Source: a virus
Length of the DNA stretch: 64,000 bases
Reading direction: 5' to 3' (one strand)
Virus record (IMG/VR): IMGVR_UViG_3300042396_000691
Location: 45,716 to 109,715 of that record
Both the position numbers and the translations under genes were made by a program. Below, one piece after another: positions 25,118 to 34,167 of this stretch; within the stretch, counting starts at the first letter, position 1; every line of letters begins with the position of its first letter. The notes under the pieces were generated by a model. That model ran no database searches and was not told the DNA's origin. It was given only the letters and a program-made list of their open reading frames with translations.

Positions 25118-25544
25118 GATTAAAAGAGATCAACTTCTTTTTGATATAAGAAATCAATGTGCAAAACATAACATTGTTGTATATTCAAATAAAGAGATGT
25201 TCCTTAATAAAAGCTTTGGCTTTAGTATACTTACATATTACGACATGTGGTATTCAAATGCCGATTATCATGTGGCTACATGCCTATACTCTGCTAAAAG
25301 TATGTTGTTGAACCCAAAGATTAAAACCGTATATTTTTATGTGTGGGATTTAGAATGGGTTTACGGTGTGCATGAGTATGAAGACATCAAAAACATTTAT
25401 GCCAATAAGAGAATAGAACTTATTGCAAGAAGTGAAGATCATAGTAAATCGATATATGATTCATGGAACATTAAAGCTAGAATAGCTTATAACTTTGACT
25501 TAGATAACATAGTGGGGAAAAAACATGAAAAAGTTAACATATGA
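25092..25544 (+). CDS. Hypothetical protein, GT-B-like N-terminal domain
   Basis: A 150-residue protein starting at GTG 25092 after GAGG, within the preceding gene. Segments DYHVATCLYSAKSML, TVYFYVWDLEWVYG and ELIARSEDHSKSIYDSW follow the beta-alpha order of a GT-B acceptor domain with no donor half. It may be an accessory or truncated glycosyltransferase, closing the sugar island. Confidence 0.45.
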   Translation: MEIAIAVNKIKRDQLLFDIRNQCAKHNIVVYSNKEMFLNKSFGFSILTYYDMWYSNADYHVATCLYSAKSMLLNPKIKTVYFYVWDLEWVYGVHEYEDIKNIYANKRIELIARSEDHSKSIYDSWNIKARIAYNFDLDNIVGKKHEKVNI

Positions 25545-26289
25545 ATTTTTGCATAAACATTATGTTGAATTACAACAATCGACTTATGAAATAGCGGAAG
25601 TTTCAGAGACTTATCCTAACAAAATAAGAAGGGCACTAGTTTCATTTGGTATACCATTAAGGGATAAGTCAGAAGCTCAAGCAAAGGCTTTAGCCACAGG
25701 AAGATGTTTTCATCCAACTAAAGGTAAAAAATTAACAGAAGAAACGAAGATAAAGATAAGTGACTCTATGGCCAATTCTTGGGAATCAATGGATAAGACT
25801 GAAAGAGAAAGAAGATCGATTGTCTCTAAGAAAAATTGGGAAGCTATGCCTCTAAGCAAAATTGAAGAAATGCAAAAAAAAGCAGCAGAATCAGTTAGAG
25901 AGGCTGCTGAAAATGGTTCTAAGCTTGAAAAGTTTTTGATTAACGGAATAAGAAAAAATAAAATTAAGGCAGATTTTCATAAAGAATTCTATGTGATAGG
26001 CGAAAGACAACATATCGACATTTATATTCCAGAATATAAAGTAGGAATAGAAGTTGATGGCCCAACACACTTTAAGGCTATTTGGGGAACGGAAAAATAT
26101 GAAAAACAATTAAAAAGTGACACTAAAAAAACTGGATTGCTATTGAATTCTGGAATGAAGCTAATAAGAATAAAAAACATAAGCGGTAACAGTTCTGGCT
26201 TTTATATGAGAACTATCTTGAAAAAACTTCTCGATACGCTAGAATTGATAAAAGAAGGATCATTGGAAGGATTATACGAACTGGAGTAA
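25525..26289 (+). CDS. Free-standing homing-type endonuclease (NUMOD-like plus PD-(D/E)XK)
   Basis: A 254-residue protein in three parts. Residues 1-50 look like a helix-turn-helix (STYEIAEVSETYPNKIRRAL). Residues 58-86, GRCFHPTKGKKLTEETKIKI and following, form a NUMOD3-like DNA-binding module typical of phage homing endonucleases. Residues 135-225 carry a Vsr/EDxHD-like nuclease core: Asp165 in HIDIYIP, Glu176 in GIEVDGPTHF. It probably cuts genomes lacking it to spread itself. It sits between the sugar island and a recombination gene, a likely insertion boundary. Confidence 0.72.
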   Translation: MKKLTYEFLHKHYVELQQSTYEIAEVSETYPNKIRRALVSFGIPLRDKSEAQAKALATGRCFHPTKGKKLTEETKIKISDSMANSWESMDKTERERRSIVSKKNWEAMPLSKIEEMQKKAAESVREAAENGSKLEKFLINGIRKNKIKADFHKEFYVIGERQHIDIYIPEYKVGIEVDGPTHFKAIWGTEKYEKQLKSDTKKTGLLLNSGMKLIRIKNISGNSSGFYMRTILKKLLDTLELIKEGSLEGLYELE

Positions 26290-26291
26290 AA

Positions 26292-26984
26292 ATGGTTAAG
26301 AAAGTAGCAGAAGAATTGCAAGCGGTAGAAGAAAAAATTAACAGCAACAGCCCCGAATGGAACGAACATGTTCTTTCACATTTCCAGCAAGATGAGCTAG
26401 TTGATGGAAATCCAACTGTAGATGGATTAAGGCGAGTTGCTGAACTTTTAATTGGGCCAATCATCTCTGGAAAAGCAAATATTGTCCAATCACCTAATCC
26501 AGATAACGATGGGCGATGTGTAGTATCATACACTGTTATAGTTAAATCCTTAAATGGCTCTGACTTAACATTTGAGCAAACAAGCCTAGCAGATTGTTAT
26601 GCTGGAAATTGTGATCCAAGGTTTGCAGTATTTGCATCAGCGGTTGCAGAAACTAGGGCCGAAGGAAGAGCATTAAGAAAATTACTTAGACTACGCAAAA
26701 TAATTGCAGCGGAAGAGGCTGGCCTTGTTCCAGCCGAAGAAAACGGGTCTAACGGAAAAATAACGGCCACTCAAATGAGTTTTATCGAAACTCTGTGTAA
26801 CAGGAATGATATAAATGTTCCTGTTTATTTGGGTGACTCAAAAAGCTTCAGCTTTAGCGGTAGGTTGGAGGAAGTTCCTTATAGGTCAGCAGTGGCTATT
26901 ATAGCCCATCTATCTGAGCTTCAGCGTAACAATGCATCGATTAACCCTAAGTATAAGGGTTATAACCCCAATTGGAGAAAGTAA
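26292..26984 (+). CDS. Putative single-strand annealing (recombination) protein
   Basis: A 230-residue protein. The core AVFASAVAETRAEGRALRKL resembles the ...AxTxAxGRALRxxLG segment in Erf/Rad52-like phage annealing proteins, and residues 155-215 start KITATQMSFIETLC, matching the ITxxQxxxIxxL C-terminal domain that many RecT/Erf/Rad52-type proteins carry. If correct, it anneals complementary strands during replication or repair. Base composition is slightly richer in G+C than the sugar genes. Family assignment is by pattern only. Confidence 0.45.
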   Translation: MVKKVAEELQAVEEKINSNSPEWNEHVLSHFQQDELVDGNPTVDGLRRVAELLIGPIISGKANIVQSPNPDNDGRCVVSYTVIVKSLNGSDLTFEQTSLADCYAGNCDPRFAVFASAVAETRAEGRALRKLLRLRKIIAAEEAGLVPAEENGSNGKITATQMSFIETLCNRNDINVPVYLGDSKSFSFSGRLEEVPYRSAVAIIAHLSELQRNNASINPKYKGYNPNWRK

Positions 26985-27358
26985 TGAAGGCTATTGTACC
27001 TTTTAAAATTTGCACTGTAGAAATTGAATCTGAGTCTGTAAAAGATCTTTTTAGAGAAATTGCAACTCTTGCTGAAGTACTCAATGAAGAAAAGTGCGGT
27101 GTTTGTGGTGAAGAACACATTATACCTAAGACAAGAAATGTAGAAAAAAACAAAAAGTTTTACGAATATTTTGAGATGAGTTGTTCTAATCCAAAATGTA
27201 GGGCAAGGTTAAACTTTGGTCAAAAGCAAGACGGTTCTGGAATTTTTCCAATCCGTAAGCTTGATGCCAATGGCAAGCCAGACCGTGAAAATGGGTCATA
27301 CGGCTCACATAATGGTTGGTCTAAGTACAAGGGCGGTAATGTAGATGAAGTGCCTTAA
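26984..27358 (+). CDS. Zinc-binding hypothetical protein, 124 aa
   Basis: ATG 26984 overlaps the upstream TAA and is preferred to TTG 26972. Contains CGVCGEEH and, about 35 residues later, CSNPKCRARL, a two-pair zinc site, then a Gly/Lys-rich tail with GWSKYKGG. Function unknown. Last sizeable + strand gene before the strand switch. Confidence 0.6.
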   Translation: MKAIVPFKICTVEIESESVKDLFREIATLAEVLNEEKCGVCGEEHIIPKTRNVEKNKKFYEYFEMSCSNPKCRARLNFGQKQDGSGIFPIRKLDANGKPDRENGSYGSHNGWSKYKGGNVDEVP

Positions 27359-27512
27359 TATCGAATCTATGACAATAGATGATATAAAAGAAGAACTCCT
27401 TTGGCTGAAGGGCTTTGATGCCGATTGGTCAAAGGAGCTTTATAATTTGCTTAAAAAAGAACTATCTGTTAGAGATATTCAAGCTCAATCCAAAGAGCGT
27501 ACTGAGTCTTAG
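27345..27512 (+). CDS. Small ORF, 55 aa, at the convergent junction
   Basis: A short frame from ATG 27345 (or ATG 27369, giving 47 residues) to TAG 27510-27512. It encodes a helical, amphipathic sequence including TIDDIKEELLWLKGF and SKELYNLLKKELS. The ATG overlaps the end of the preceding gene, like most starts here. Its last 44 bases overlap the 3' end of the opposite-strand gene at 27469. Reasonable composition and coupling support it; function unknown. Confidence 0.5.
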   Translation: MKCLNIESMTIDDIKEELLWLKGFDADWSKELYNLLKKELSVRDIQAQSKERTES

Positions 27513-28080
27513 AGCCAATCGTATCTGGACTAGCAGAAAGTGCCAAGTACCAATCATGTCTGCTATCAATAGTGTTAGAACCACTTGGGCTTAATCCTGA
27601 TGTACCAGGAGAATCCGCAAGGGTCATATATCCAGTTCCTGCTGGTGTTGACCAAGTATTGCTTCCAGATCCAATCAAACTTTCATTTGATGCTGGATGA
27701 ATCAGTTCTGCAACTTTGGTAGTAACACCGCTTGCTTCATTAGATATACTTGTCCTGTCATAAATTCTAAGTTTTGTATTTTGAGTTTTTACCCCAGTGG
27801 TATGGGTAAATCTAACATTTAGAGTAGCAAGACCATTTGCTATTGTTCGTAAGTGCCTTGCAGCACTACCGTTAGGATAACCAGATGCAGTATTAAAATA
27901 CTTTATGTTTTTGGCTTTACCGCCATTTGTTGCACCTTGACTATCAGTTATATAGGTATCATCTTGATATTGCCCAACGGCAACAGATGACCCAAATCCG
28001 CTAGATCCATAAAAACCTATACCACTAGATATAATGTTTTCAAGAGAAGCATCACCAGCAAAAAAACTAATTGTAGCCAT
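27469..28080 (-). CDS. Virion structural protein, 203 aa (tail-distal)
   Basis: A 203-residue protein rich in Ser, Gly, Thr and Ala with beta-strand-like segments and a single cluster of charged residues, typical of tail-fibre or decoration proteins. MATISFFAGDASLENII and a C-terminal YALWIELEYL frame the domain. A GGAG lies 7-8 bases before the ATG. It is the last gene of the structural block in transcription order, a common place for fibre or receptor-binding parts. No specific family recognised. Confidence 0.6.
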   Translation of the reverse strand: MATISFFAGDASLENIISSGIGFYGSSGFGSSVAVGQYQDDTYITDSQGATNGGKAKNIKYFNTASGYPNGSAARHLRTIANGLATLNVRFTHTTGVKTQNTKLRIYDRTSISNEASGVTTKVAELIHPASNESLIGSGSNTWSTPAGTGYMTLADSPGTSGLSPSGSNTIDSRHDWYLALSASPDTIGSKTQYALWIELEYL

Positions 28081-28104
28081 ATTTTTTCTCCTATGTGCAT
28101 AGTA

Positions 28105-29352
28105 TTATACACCATTTACAACCACACTTCCAATTTTATATTCTAAAGTAGGATCTTGCCAAAATTCAAATGTTGTACAATCTTGAAAAAATGTATATGA
28201 TGATGGATAATTTGTCCAAACACCATTGAATATTGCTGTTTTTGAGTCTATCAGTACTCTATTGTAACGATCTTCCCCAAAATAAGAACCAGGTGGAACT
28301 TGCCAATGTGTGTCGCAAGTAATTGTTCCATCAGGTTGAGTTATATATCCTCCCCACAGATTGTCACAACAATAATAAGCATTCATATACAGAGGAACAC
28401 AATCATCAGGAGGTCTTTGACAAGGATATCCTGTGTAAAAAAATGAAATGCCAAAACCATATTGATAACCACAACTTTGAGATATGGATACGAACATTTT
28501 TTCACTTTTATTAATTACAGTGAAACTCATATTGTTAGGGCAATTTGGAAATTGAAAATTTACAGTTGTCTCAGCTTTACCATATGATTTACAAATATCT
28601 AATGGAAATTCTATTACTGATTCAGTTATATAGCTTGCTTGCCCATTTATAATCCAAGTTGTACCATCAGTAGTATCTGCACCACATGGATCAGTACAAA
28701 AATATCTTAATTCTACTCCATCTGGACCGTTAAAATATTTACTTGGCACATCAACAATAATCATAGGCCCAATTGGTTCATCCCATTTTGCAGAATGAAT
28801 TATTTCTGGCTCAGACCAGTCTGCTATATTGTAATAATAATATCCATTTTCGTCTTGGAACAAAGTTGCTTTTGTAAATTTAGCCCACAATTGACATTCT
28901 CTTTTAACATTGTCTTGTTTTTCTTCAAGGCTAAAAATTGACATTACATGTGCTGGCACTGTTCCACCTGGAGCACCTAGCCAAGCTGAACTATCTCCAT
29001 CCCAATCTTCAACAAGATATCCAGAAAATACTGAACCAGAAGGTGATGATGTAAGTGAACCATATCCTGCTGGTGTACCACTTCTAGTTTGATTTTGCCA
29101 CCCTATATCTCCAGCCCAATAAAGTTTCCCATCTGCTTCAAAGGTTGCGTTATCTGCCAAATACTGATTGCTTGGTTTATCCCATCTTAAACTTGACATT
29201 GGTTTTGGGTATTTTCTATGTATCCAAGGACCAACCTGATAACCCATGTTATATGAAAATGGGTAAGTGTCAAATGATTCAACTTCAGCATTTGGATCAT
29301 TCTTTGGCACTCTGCATTTACAACCACCTGGTGTGCAACAATTACATGGCAT
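28105..29352 (-). CDS. Virion structural protein with Cys-rich start, 415 aa
   Basis: A 415-residue protein beginning MPCNCCTPGGCKCRVPK, with further cysteines throughout (CTDPCGADT, CGYQYG, YYCCDNLWGG). Aromatic and Gly/Asp/Pro-rich composition suggests a secreted-like beta-fold such as a receptor-binding or carbohydrate-binding protein. It follows the hub-like gene by one base and uses AAGGTG as ribosome site. No family recognised. The many Cys residues echo the Cys-rich modules of the gene at 29354. Confidence 0.6.
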   Translation of the reverse strand: MPCNCCTPGGCKCRVPKNDPNAEVESFDTYPFSYNMGYQVGPWIHRKYPKPMSSLRWDKPSNQYLADNATFEADGKLYWAGDIGWQNQTRSGTPAGYGSLTSSPSGSVFSGYLVEDWDGDSSAWLGAPGGTVPAHVMSIFSLEEKQDNVKRECQLWAKFTKATLFQDENGYYYYNIADWSEPEIIHSAKWDEPIGPMIIVDVPSKYFNGPDGVELRYFCTDPCGADTTDGTTWIINGQASYITESVIEFPLDICKSYGKAETTVNFQFPNCPNNMSFTVINKSEKMFVSISQSCGYQYGFGISFFYTGYPCQRPPDDCVPLYMNAYYCCDNLWGGYITQPDGTITCDTHWQVPPGSYFGEDRYNRVLIDSKTAIFNGVWTNYPSSYTFFQDCTTFEFWQDPTLEYKIGSVVVNGV

Positions 29353-29353
29353 A

Positions 29354-32300
29354 TTAAAACACCTTTATGTCATTTTTCTCAAGGACATCAACCAGTTGAA
29401 CAAACTTTTTAGTCAAAGCTTTAAGCTCTGCTCTTAGCAGTTTAACTTCTAGGTTTGGAAAACTTGAGCTAAAAACCGCTGGAGGAAGAGGTTGTGTTGA
29501 ACATTTTACAACACTAACACTTTTTGTCCATATATCGCCACCACCACTAACATAACCATCACCAGGACTTTGTGGGGCACATACAACAGCTTCAACAACA
29601 GTTACGCATGGGTTAGCAGTAGTAGTAGTAGTACTAGTTGTTGGAGCAGAAGTTGTAGTAGTCGTACTGGTTGTTGTACATATTGGACTACATTGGGCAT
29701 TTTGTGAATCTGCTTGTTCCATACAATCATCTAAATTTGTATACTCTCCCGATTCACCAGTTTCACAACTTCTACATGTGTAACAAGTGCTTTGATCGCA
29801 ACCGCCAGTAATCTTATAGCAACCTTGACATCTTGGGTCTTCAGAATCCGCTATTGTTCTTGCATCTTCGCAACCATTTTCACAAACTCCATCGATTAAT
29901 GTTCCTGGATATCCTCCAGTGCCATTTGGTGCTGTTGAACAATAATGACAAAATGTCTCTTCATTTTGATATAAGTAGTATGTATCACAAGGTGCTGGCG
30001 TAGTAGTAGTAGTACATGCTGGTATATTTGCATTTTGCTGATCCCTATCCATATTACAATTTTCAACTTTATTTGGACCAGTATATTCTCCATTTGCATC
30101 ATAATAACAACTAAAGCATGGATCATCAAAAACAAGTGTCATTGAACAATTGGCATTAAGTCCTGGTAAATACGATTCACATTCAGCTTTTGGGTATGGT
30201 CCTTGTAAAAAGAATTCGCTTTCACAATACTGAGTACAATTAAAGCATTGTGTTCCCTCTCCTGTTTCAACAACACAATATCCTGATGGTGCAGTTGTAG
30301 TTGTAGTTGTTGGACCTACTGTTGTTGTAGTATTAGGATCATCAGGATCTTCATGCCCCTCACATTCATCCTCATCTTCATCTGGTAAAATAATCTCTTT
30401 TGCAAGACCATGCCAAAACCACAGCGTATTTATGATTGGAACTATTGTTCCATCTGGACATTTCGTCACACCAATTACATATGGTACACCAGCATTCATA
30501 CCATGTGTTCGTATAACATCTACAAACTTATGCTCTGGACAAAGCGTTGTTTCTCCATTGTCCTTTAATCTTGCAACTGTATAAATGTCTGTTGTTTGTT
30601 CTGTTATGTCAAAATCCGCATAGTATTTAAATGAACTTTTCTCATTGCCAGTTGTAATATTATAATCGCAAATTGGTGGAGGGGGTGCTGGATTAGGACC
30701 AATAGTATTACATATTGAAGCATATATTTGTGCTTGTAATTTTAAATCATTGTATCTAGGTATAGCACCTTCGCCCTTTATATACCACCTATTGTCATAA
30801 ACAGAATAGTGTGCAAGAGTTTGAGTTGCTGGATATTGTGGTTTGCTTGAAAGATTGTACACTTCAACTAACTGATTGCTTAATAGGTCATTAGCATACA
30901 TTCGCACAAATGCTTTTGAAAGTCTTCCAGATGTATTGCATGTAAAATTGCTTCCATAAACAGTTGCCGATGGTTGCACTCTAACAACATCATGAGAAGT
31001 CCACATGCCTCTTGCTGAATCCCACATGAGATCAACTGGGCCAGTCATTTTATTTTCTGCTGCTTCCCAAGGAGCATTCGCACTAACATAAGGGTCTGGA
31101 GTAAACTTATCTGTTAAACCATAATCTACGCTTGGTATAATTTGGCCTGTCCAAAGATCAACACCCCATCCAGAAATCATCAATGGTCCACGAAGAGCAA
31201 TTGCTTTAACATCTATGGGTTGAGATCCAACACCTACAGATCCTTCAGATGAAAAATATTTTGTTGGTTCATTATGATTATCCCAATAATCTTGATTACA
31301 ATCTATCAATGTATCAAAATGACAAAATCTTTTGAAAGGATTGTATGTTATTGATGTTGGAACTTTACCTTGCCTAATATCAATTAAATTATCCCCCCTT
31401 TTATATTGAGGGTCTGGCGAATTTGTAAACTTTTGACTAACTAAAGTGTCTGGTGTTACTGGCCAGCAATGTGGCAAGTATCCAGATGATGAAAAAAACG
31501 CCCCACCACTATTTGCAAAATTATTTCTGAAAGGAACATACAGTGTATCCATCGATGCCACTGCTTTAGAATCTATTTGTACAGAATCAAGTTCTTTATC
31601 GCCAAGATCTTTCATTGATTCATTTTGTTTGTATGATGCACCAAGAATTTTTGTTCTTGTGTACATACCAATACCAAAATATGCACCAGGACCAGCATTG
31701 GCTATACCAATACCCATAACTATTAAAGCATGTGGACTCATTCTGTCATGTCTTCGACCTAAAAAGTCCAAGAAAAAGGATCTTATCTTACCGCCCATTT
31801 CTGAACGATTTGCAGATTGTTGTCGTGCAATTGTGTCCATGTAGGATTTTAAAATGGTTCTTCTGTCTTCATTTTGTTTTGCTGTTTGCTGCCTCATTCT
31901 ATTTATTACAACATCTGATGTTACGCCAAATCTTGGTAAAAATGTTCTAAATGAGTATTGGGTTGTTATTCCATTTGGTCCATAACTTGCACTAATAGAT
32001 GTTACAATAGCACCATTCTTAACTAGTTCATCTCCAAGTTGATGTTCTGGAGGATTGACCATTGTCAAACTTCCAGTTTCAAACTTATCAACTGGTTGTA
32101 TGTCTTTTAGTTTTTCTGAAAAAACTTGTCCTAAATTTGCACCTGAGCCAAATTCCCAAGGCGTAAGACTTGAATCATGTTCAACCTTAGTAAGACCACC
32201 TTTTCCACTATTCATGTACCAAGGACCATAAGCATCGTTAGTGGTAGCAACAAGACCTATTGCCATTAATTTTGGAGTAATTGGTATATAGCCAACTTTG

Positions 32301-34141
32301 AAAAGTTCAGATGAACCAATCTGAGTTACCCCATTAAATATACCAAAAAGACACCTTGATAGTGGATCATTACCAAGTTCTGATCTTGATGATTCTGGTC
32401 CTATTAAAAGTACAGATTGTGGTAAAGAAACATGAATATGCTCTTTACCATCAACCATGACATATTTATCAGAAACAGTTAATTTTAAAAAAATGTGATC
32501 TCCTATCACATAGCAGTCTGGACTTGTGTCATCTATTTGATATGTTCCGGGTGTTGCCAGTATAACTGCCCAATTTTCGAGTTTTCCTTTAGGGTCTTTA
32601 AACTGTCCATCAAATACTGGTTTTGGAATTTGTGCAAATGGACTAGAACCAACTTGAGTTGGGTCCATCCACCCACTTTGAGATGGAAGAATGTTATATG
32701 TTCCCTTTTGTTCATCTGTTAATGTGTCTTGTGGCAATTTTTTTTCTAACTTATTTCTTACTGTTAAGCCCCCAGTTACGCTAGTTTCACCATCAGGACC
32801 GATGTTGTTTGATCTTCCTTTAAGATCTGAATTTCCTCCACCATTTACTTGCACTAAAAATTGTTTTCCCCAATATGTTTCACAATAACTTTTTAAATAT
32901 GAATACAATCTAGCTGCTCTTCTTACGCCAACATCATTCTCTTTTTCTGAAAAATACCTTTTTAATAAAGTTGTACCAGCACCACCAAAACGACTCCAAT
33001 AAAGACGATCAGCATCCCAAGCTCTAGCCCCTCTTAAAAAAATATTTGCATATCTTTCTGGTTCATAAAGTTCAAGATAAAATTCCCAAGATTCTTGAGA
33101 ACCCATAACGCATTGTAGTTCTACAGAATTTGTTAAGTAATAAATACCACCTTCTATATCTTCAATTCCAATAGCTGGAATGTTTATGTTTTCCATTACT
33201 TCAAGAGTAAAAGAATCCCCTATAAGATTACGATATGTTTTAACTTCATAATTAATCTTTGTCTGAGGTGTTCCAGTTATATCATGACCAAAATAATATT
33301 TGATAACTGAATTTGGATTAATGTATGAGTCAAAACCCCTGTCAAACAATATGGTTTGTTCTTTTGCCCCGCCCCACACAACAAAATTGCAAGTAACCCC
33401 AGTTGCTGCTTCGCTTCCAGCATCCCAAGATATCGCCTTTTTATTTAGTGCCATTGTTTTTATAGTGCCAACAACCTTTTGATTGGCTGCATCTAATGCA
33501 AGAGATTGGATTTTTATCCTAAAAGTTTTTCCTTCTAAAACTAATCTCCACATATGACCAGTGGCTTCACATATTTGTGAAACAACATCTAATAATCCAA
33601 CTTTTGGTCCTGGTATTCTATAGTAATCAGGAAGTCCTGTTAATATAGCGGATATATCAACAGAGTATTTTTCTGTTCCATTTCTAACCCCACATAAGCC
33701 AGACAATGCTGAAACACCAGCAACAAATGTGTTAACCCCCATTCCAGATGCATTAGAATTTGCTGCTCCGTAACCAATTCCCTCGTAATATCTAAAAATA
33801 TTAAAATAATTATCAACTAAACAAGCACTATCATCTTTATTTCCATATAAATTACCAACTACGCATTGAACATTTCTTAAAATTTCTTTTCCATCACTCA
33901 ATGTAGCTTCATAAGTAATACCACTACTACTATGTCTTTCTATAACCCTTTCTAAAAAACCAACAAAATTAAATGCCCTAAAACTAAAATCTTTAACTTC
34001 ACCGATTTTATAAGGTGCTATAGATTCATCATCTTCGGGAGCCATTTTTACCGTTAATGTTGAACCAGCATCATTCCATCCAACGCTAGATGAAAAATCT
34101 ATAACTTTAAGACCAAGAAATTTTTGAGCATCAAATGCCAT
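29354..34141 (-). CDS. Hub-like tail protein with Cys-rich modules on poly-Thr linkers, 1595 aa
   Basis: ATG 34141 (MAFDAQKF) follows GGTGG and is preferred to an upstream in-frame ATG at 34195 that would overlap the previous gene. Residues 1-120 (AGSTLTVKMAPED, FSFRAFNFVGFLERVIERH, ISYEATLSDGKEIL-type order) resemble the hub/tail-associated proteins of long-tailed phages. A long beta-rich middle follows. From about residue 1280 the chain alternates Thr-rich linkers (for example TTTTVGPTTTTTTAP) with small modules holding many Cys-x2-Cys pairs, and ends in a short coiled-coil-like helix. Its place after the tape measure fits a baseplate or tail-tip role. Confidence 0.65.
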   Translation of the reverse strand: MAFDAQKFLGLKVIDFSSSVGWNDAGSTLTVKMAPEDDESIAPYKIGEVKDFSFRAFNFVGFLERVIERHSSSGITYEATLSDGKEILRNVQCVVGNLYGNKDDSACLVDNYFNIFRYYEGIGYGAANSNASGMGVNTFVAGVSALSGLCGVRNGTEKYSVDISAILTGLPDYYRIPGPKVGLLDVVSQICEATGHMWRLVLEGKTFRIKIQSLALDAANQKVVGTIKTMALNKKAISWDAGSEAATGVTCNFVVWGGAKEQTILFDRGFDSYINPNSVIKYYFGHDITGTPQTKINYEVKTYRNLIGDSFTLEVMENINIPAIGIEDIEGGIYYLTNSVELQCVMGSQESWEFYLELYEPERYANIFLRGARAWDADRLYWSRFGGAGTTLLKRYFSEKENDVGVRRAARLYSYLKSYCETYWGKQFLVQVNGGGNSDLKGRSNNIGPDGETSVTGGLTVRNKLEKKLPQDTLTDEQKGTYNILPSQSGWMDPTQVGSSPFAQIPKPVFDGQFKDPKGKLENWAVILATPGTYQIDDTSPDCYVIGDHIFLKLTVSDKYVMVDGKEHIHVSLPQSVLLIGPESSRSELGNDPLSRCLFGIFNGVTQIGSSELFKVGYIPITPKLMAIGLVATTNDAYGPWYMNSGKGGLTKVEHDSSLTPWEFGSGANLGQVFSEKLKDIQPVDKFETGSLTMVNPPEHQLGDELVKNGAIVTSISASYGPNGITTQYSFRTFLPRFGVTSDVVINRMRQQTAKQNEDRRTILKSYMDTIARQQSANRSEMGGKIRSFFLDFLGRRHDRMSPHALIVMGIGIANAGPGAYFGIGMYTRTKILGASYKQNESMKDLGDKELDSVQIDSKAVASMDTLYVPFRNNFANSGGAFFSSSGYLPHCWPVTPDTLVSQKFTNSPDPQYKRGDNLIDIRQGKVPTSITYNPFKRFCHFDTLIDCNQDYWDNHNEPTKYFSSEGSVGVGSQPIDVKAIALRGPLMISGWGVDLWTGQIIPSVDYGLTDKFTPDPYVSANAPWEAAENKMTGPVDLMWDSARGMWTSHDVVRVQPSATVYGSNFTCNTSGRLSKAFVRMYANDLLSNQLVEVYNLSSKPQYPATQTLAHYSVYDNRWYIKGEGAIPRYNDLKLQAQIYASICNTIGPNPAPPPPICDYNITTGNEKSSFKYYADFDITEQTTDIYTVARLKDNGETTLCPEHKFVDVIRTHGMNAGVPYVIGVTKCPDGTIVPIINTLWFWHGLAKEIILPDEDEDECEGHEDPDDPNTTTTVGPTTTTTTAPSGYCVVETGEGTQCFNCTQYCESEFFLQGPYPKAECESYLPGLNANCSMTLVFDDPCFSCYYDANGEYTGPNKVENCNMDRDQQNANIPACTTTTTPAPCDTYYLYQNEETFCHYCSTAPNGTGGYPGTLIDGVCENGCEDARTIADSEDPRCQGCYKITGGCDQSTCYTCRSCETGESGEYTNLDDCMEQADSQNAQCSPICTTTSTTTTTSAPTTSTTTTTANPCVTVVEAVVCAPQSPGDGYVSGGGDIWTKSVSVVKCSTQPLPPAVFSSSFPNLEVKLLRAELKALTKKFVQLVDVLEKNDIKVF

Positions 34142-34167
34142 TTTGTAATCCACCAATAAATTTGTTT

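Noticed and set aside
27396-27437. 8-base inverted repeat ctcctttg/caaaggag as a + strand terminator
   Set aside because: It lies within the small ORF, has a loop of 26 bases and no T tract follows.
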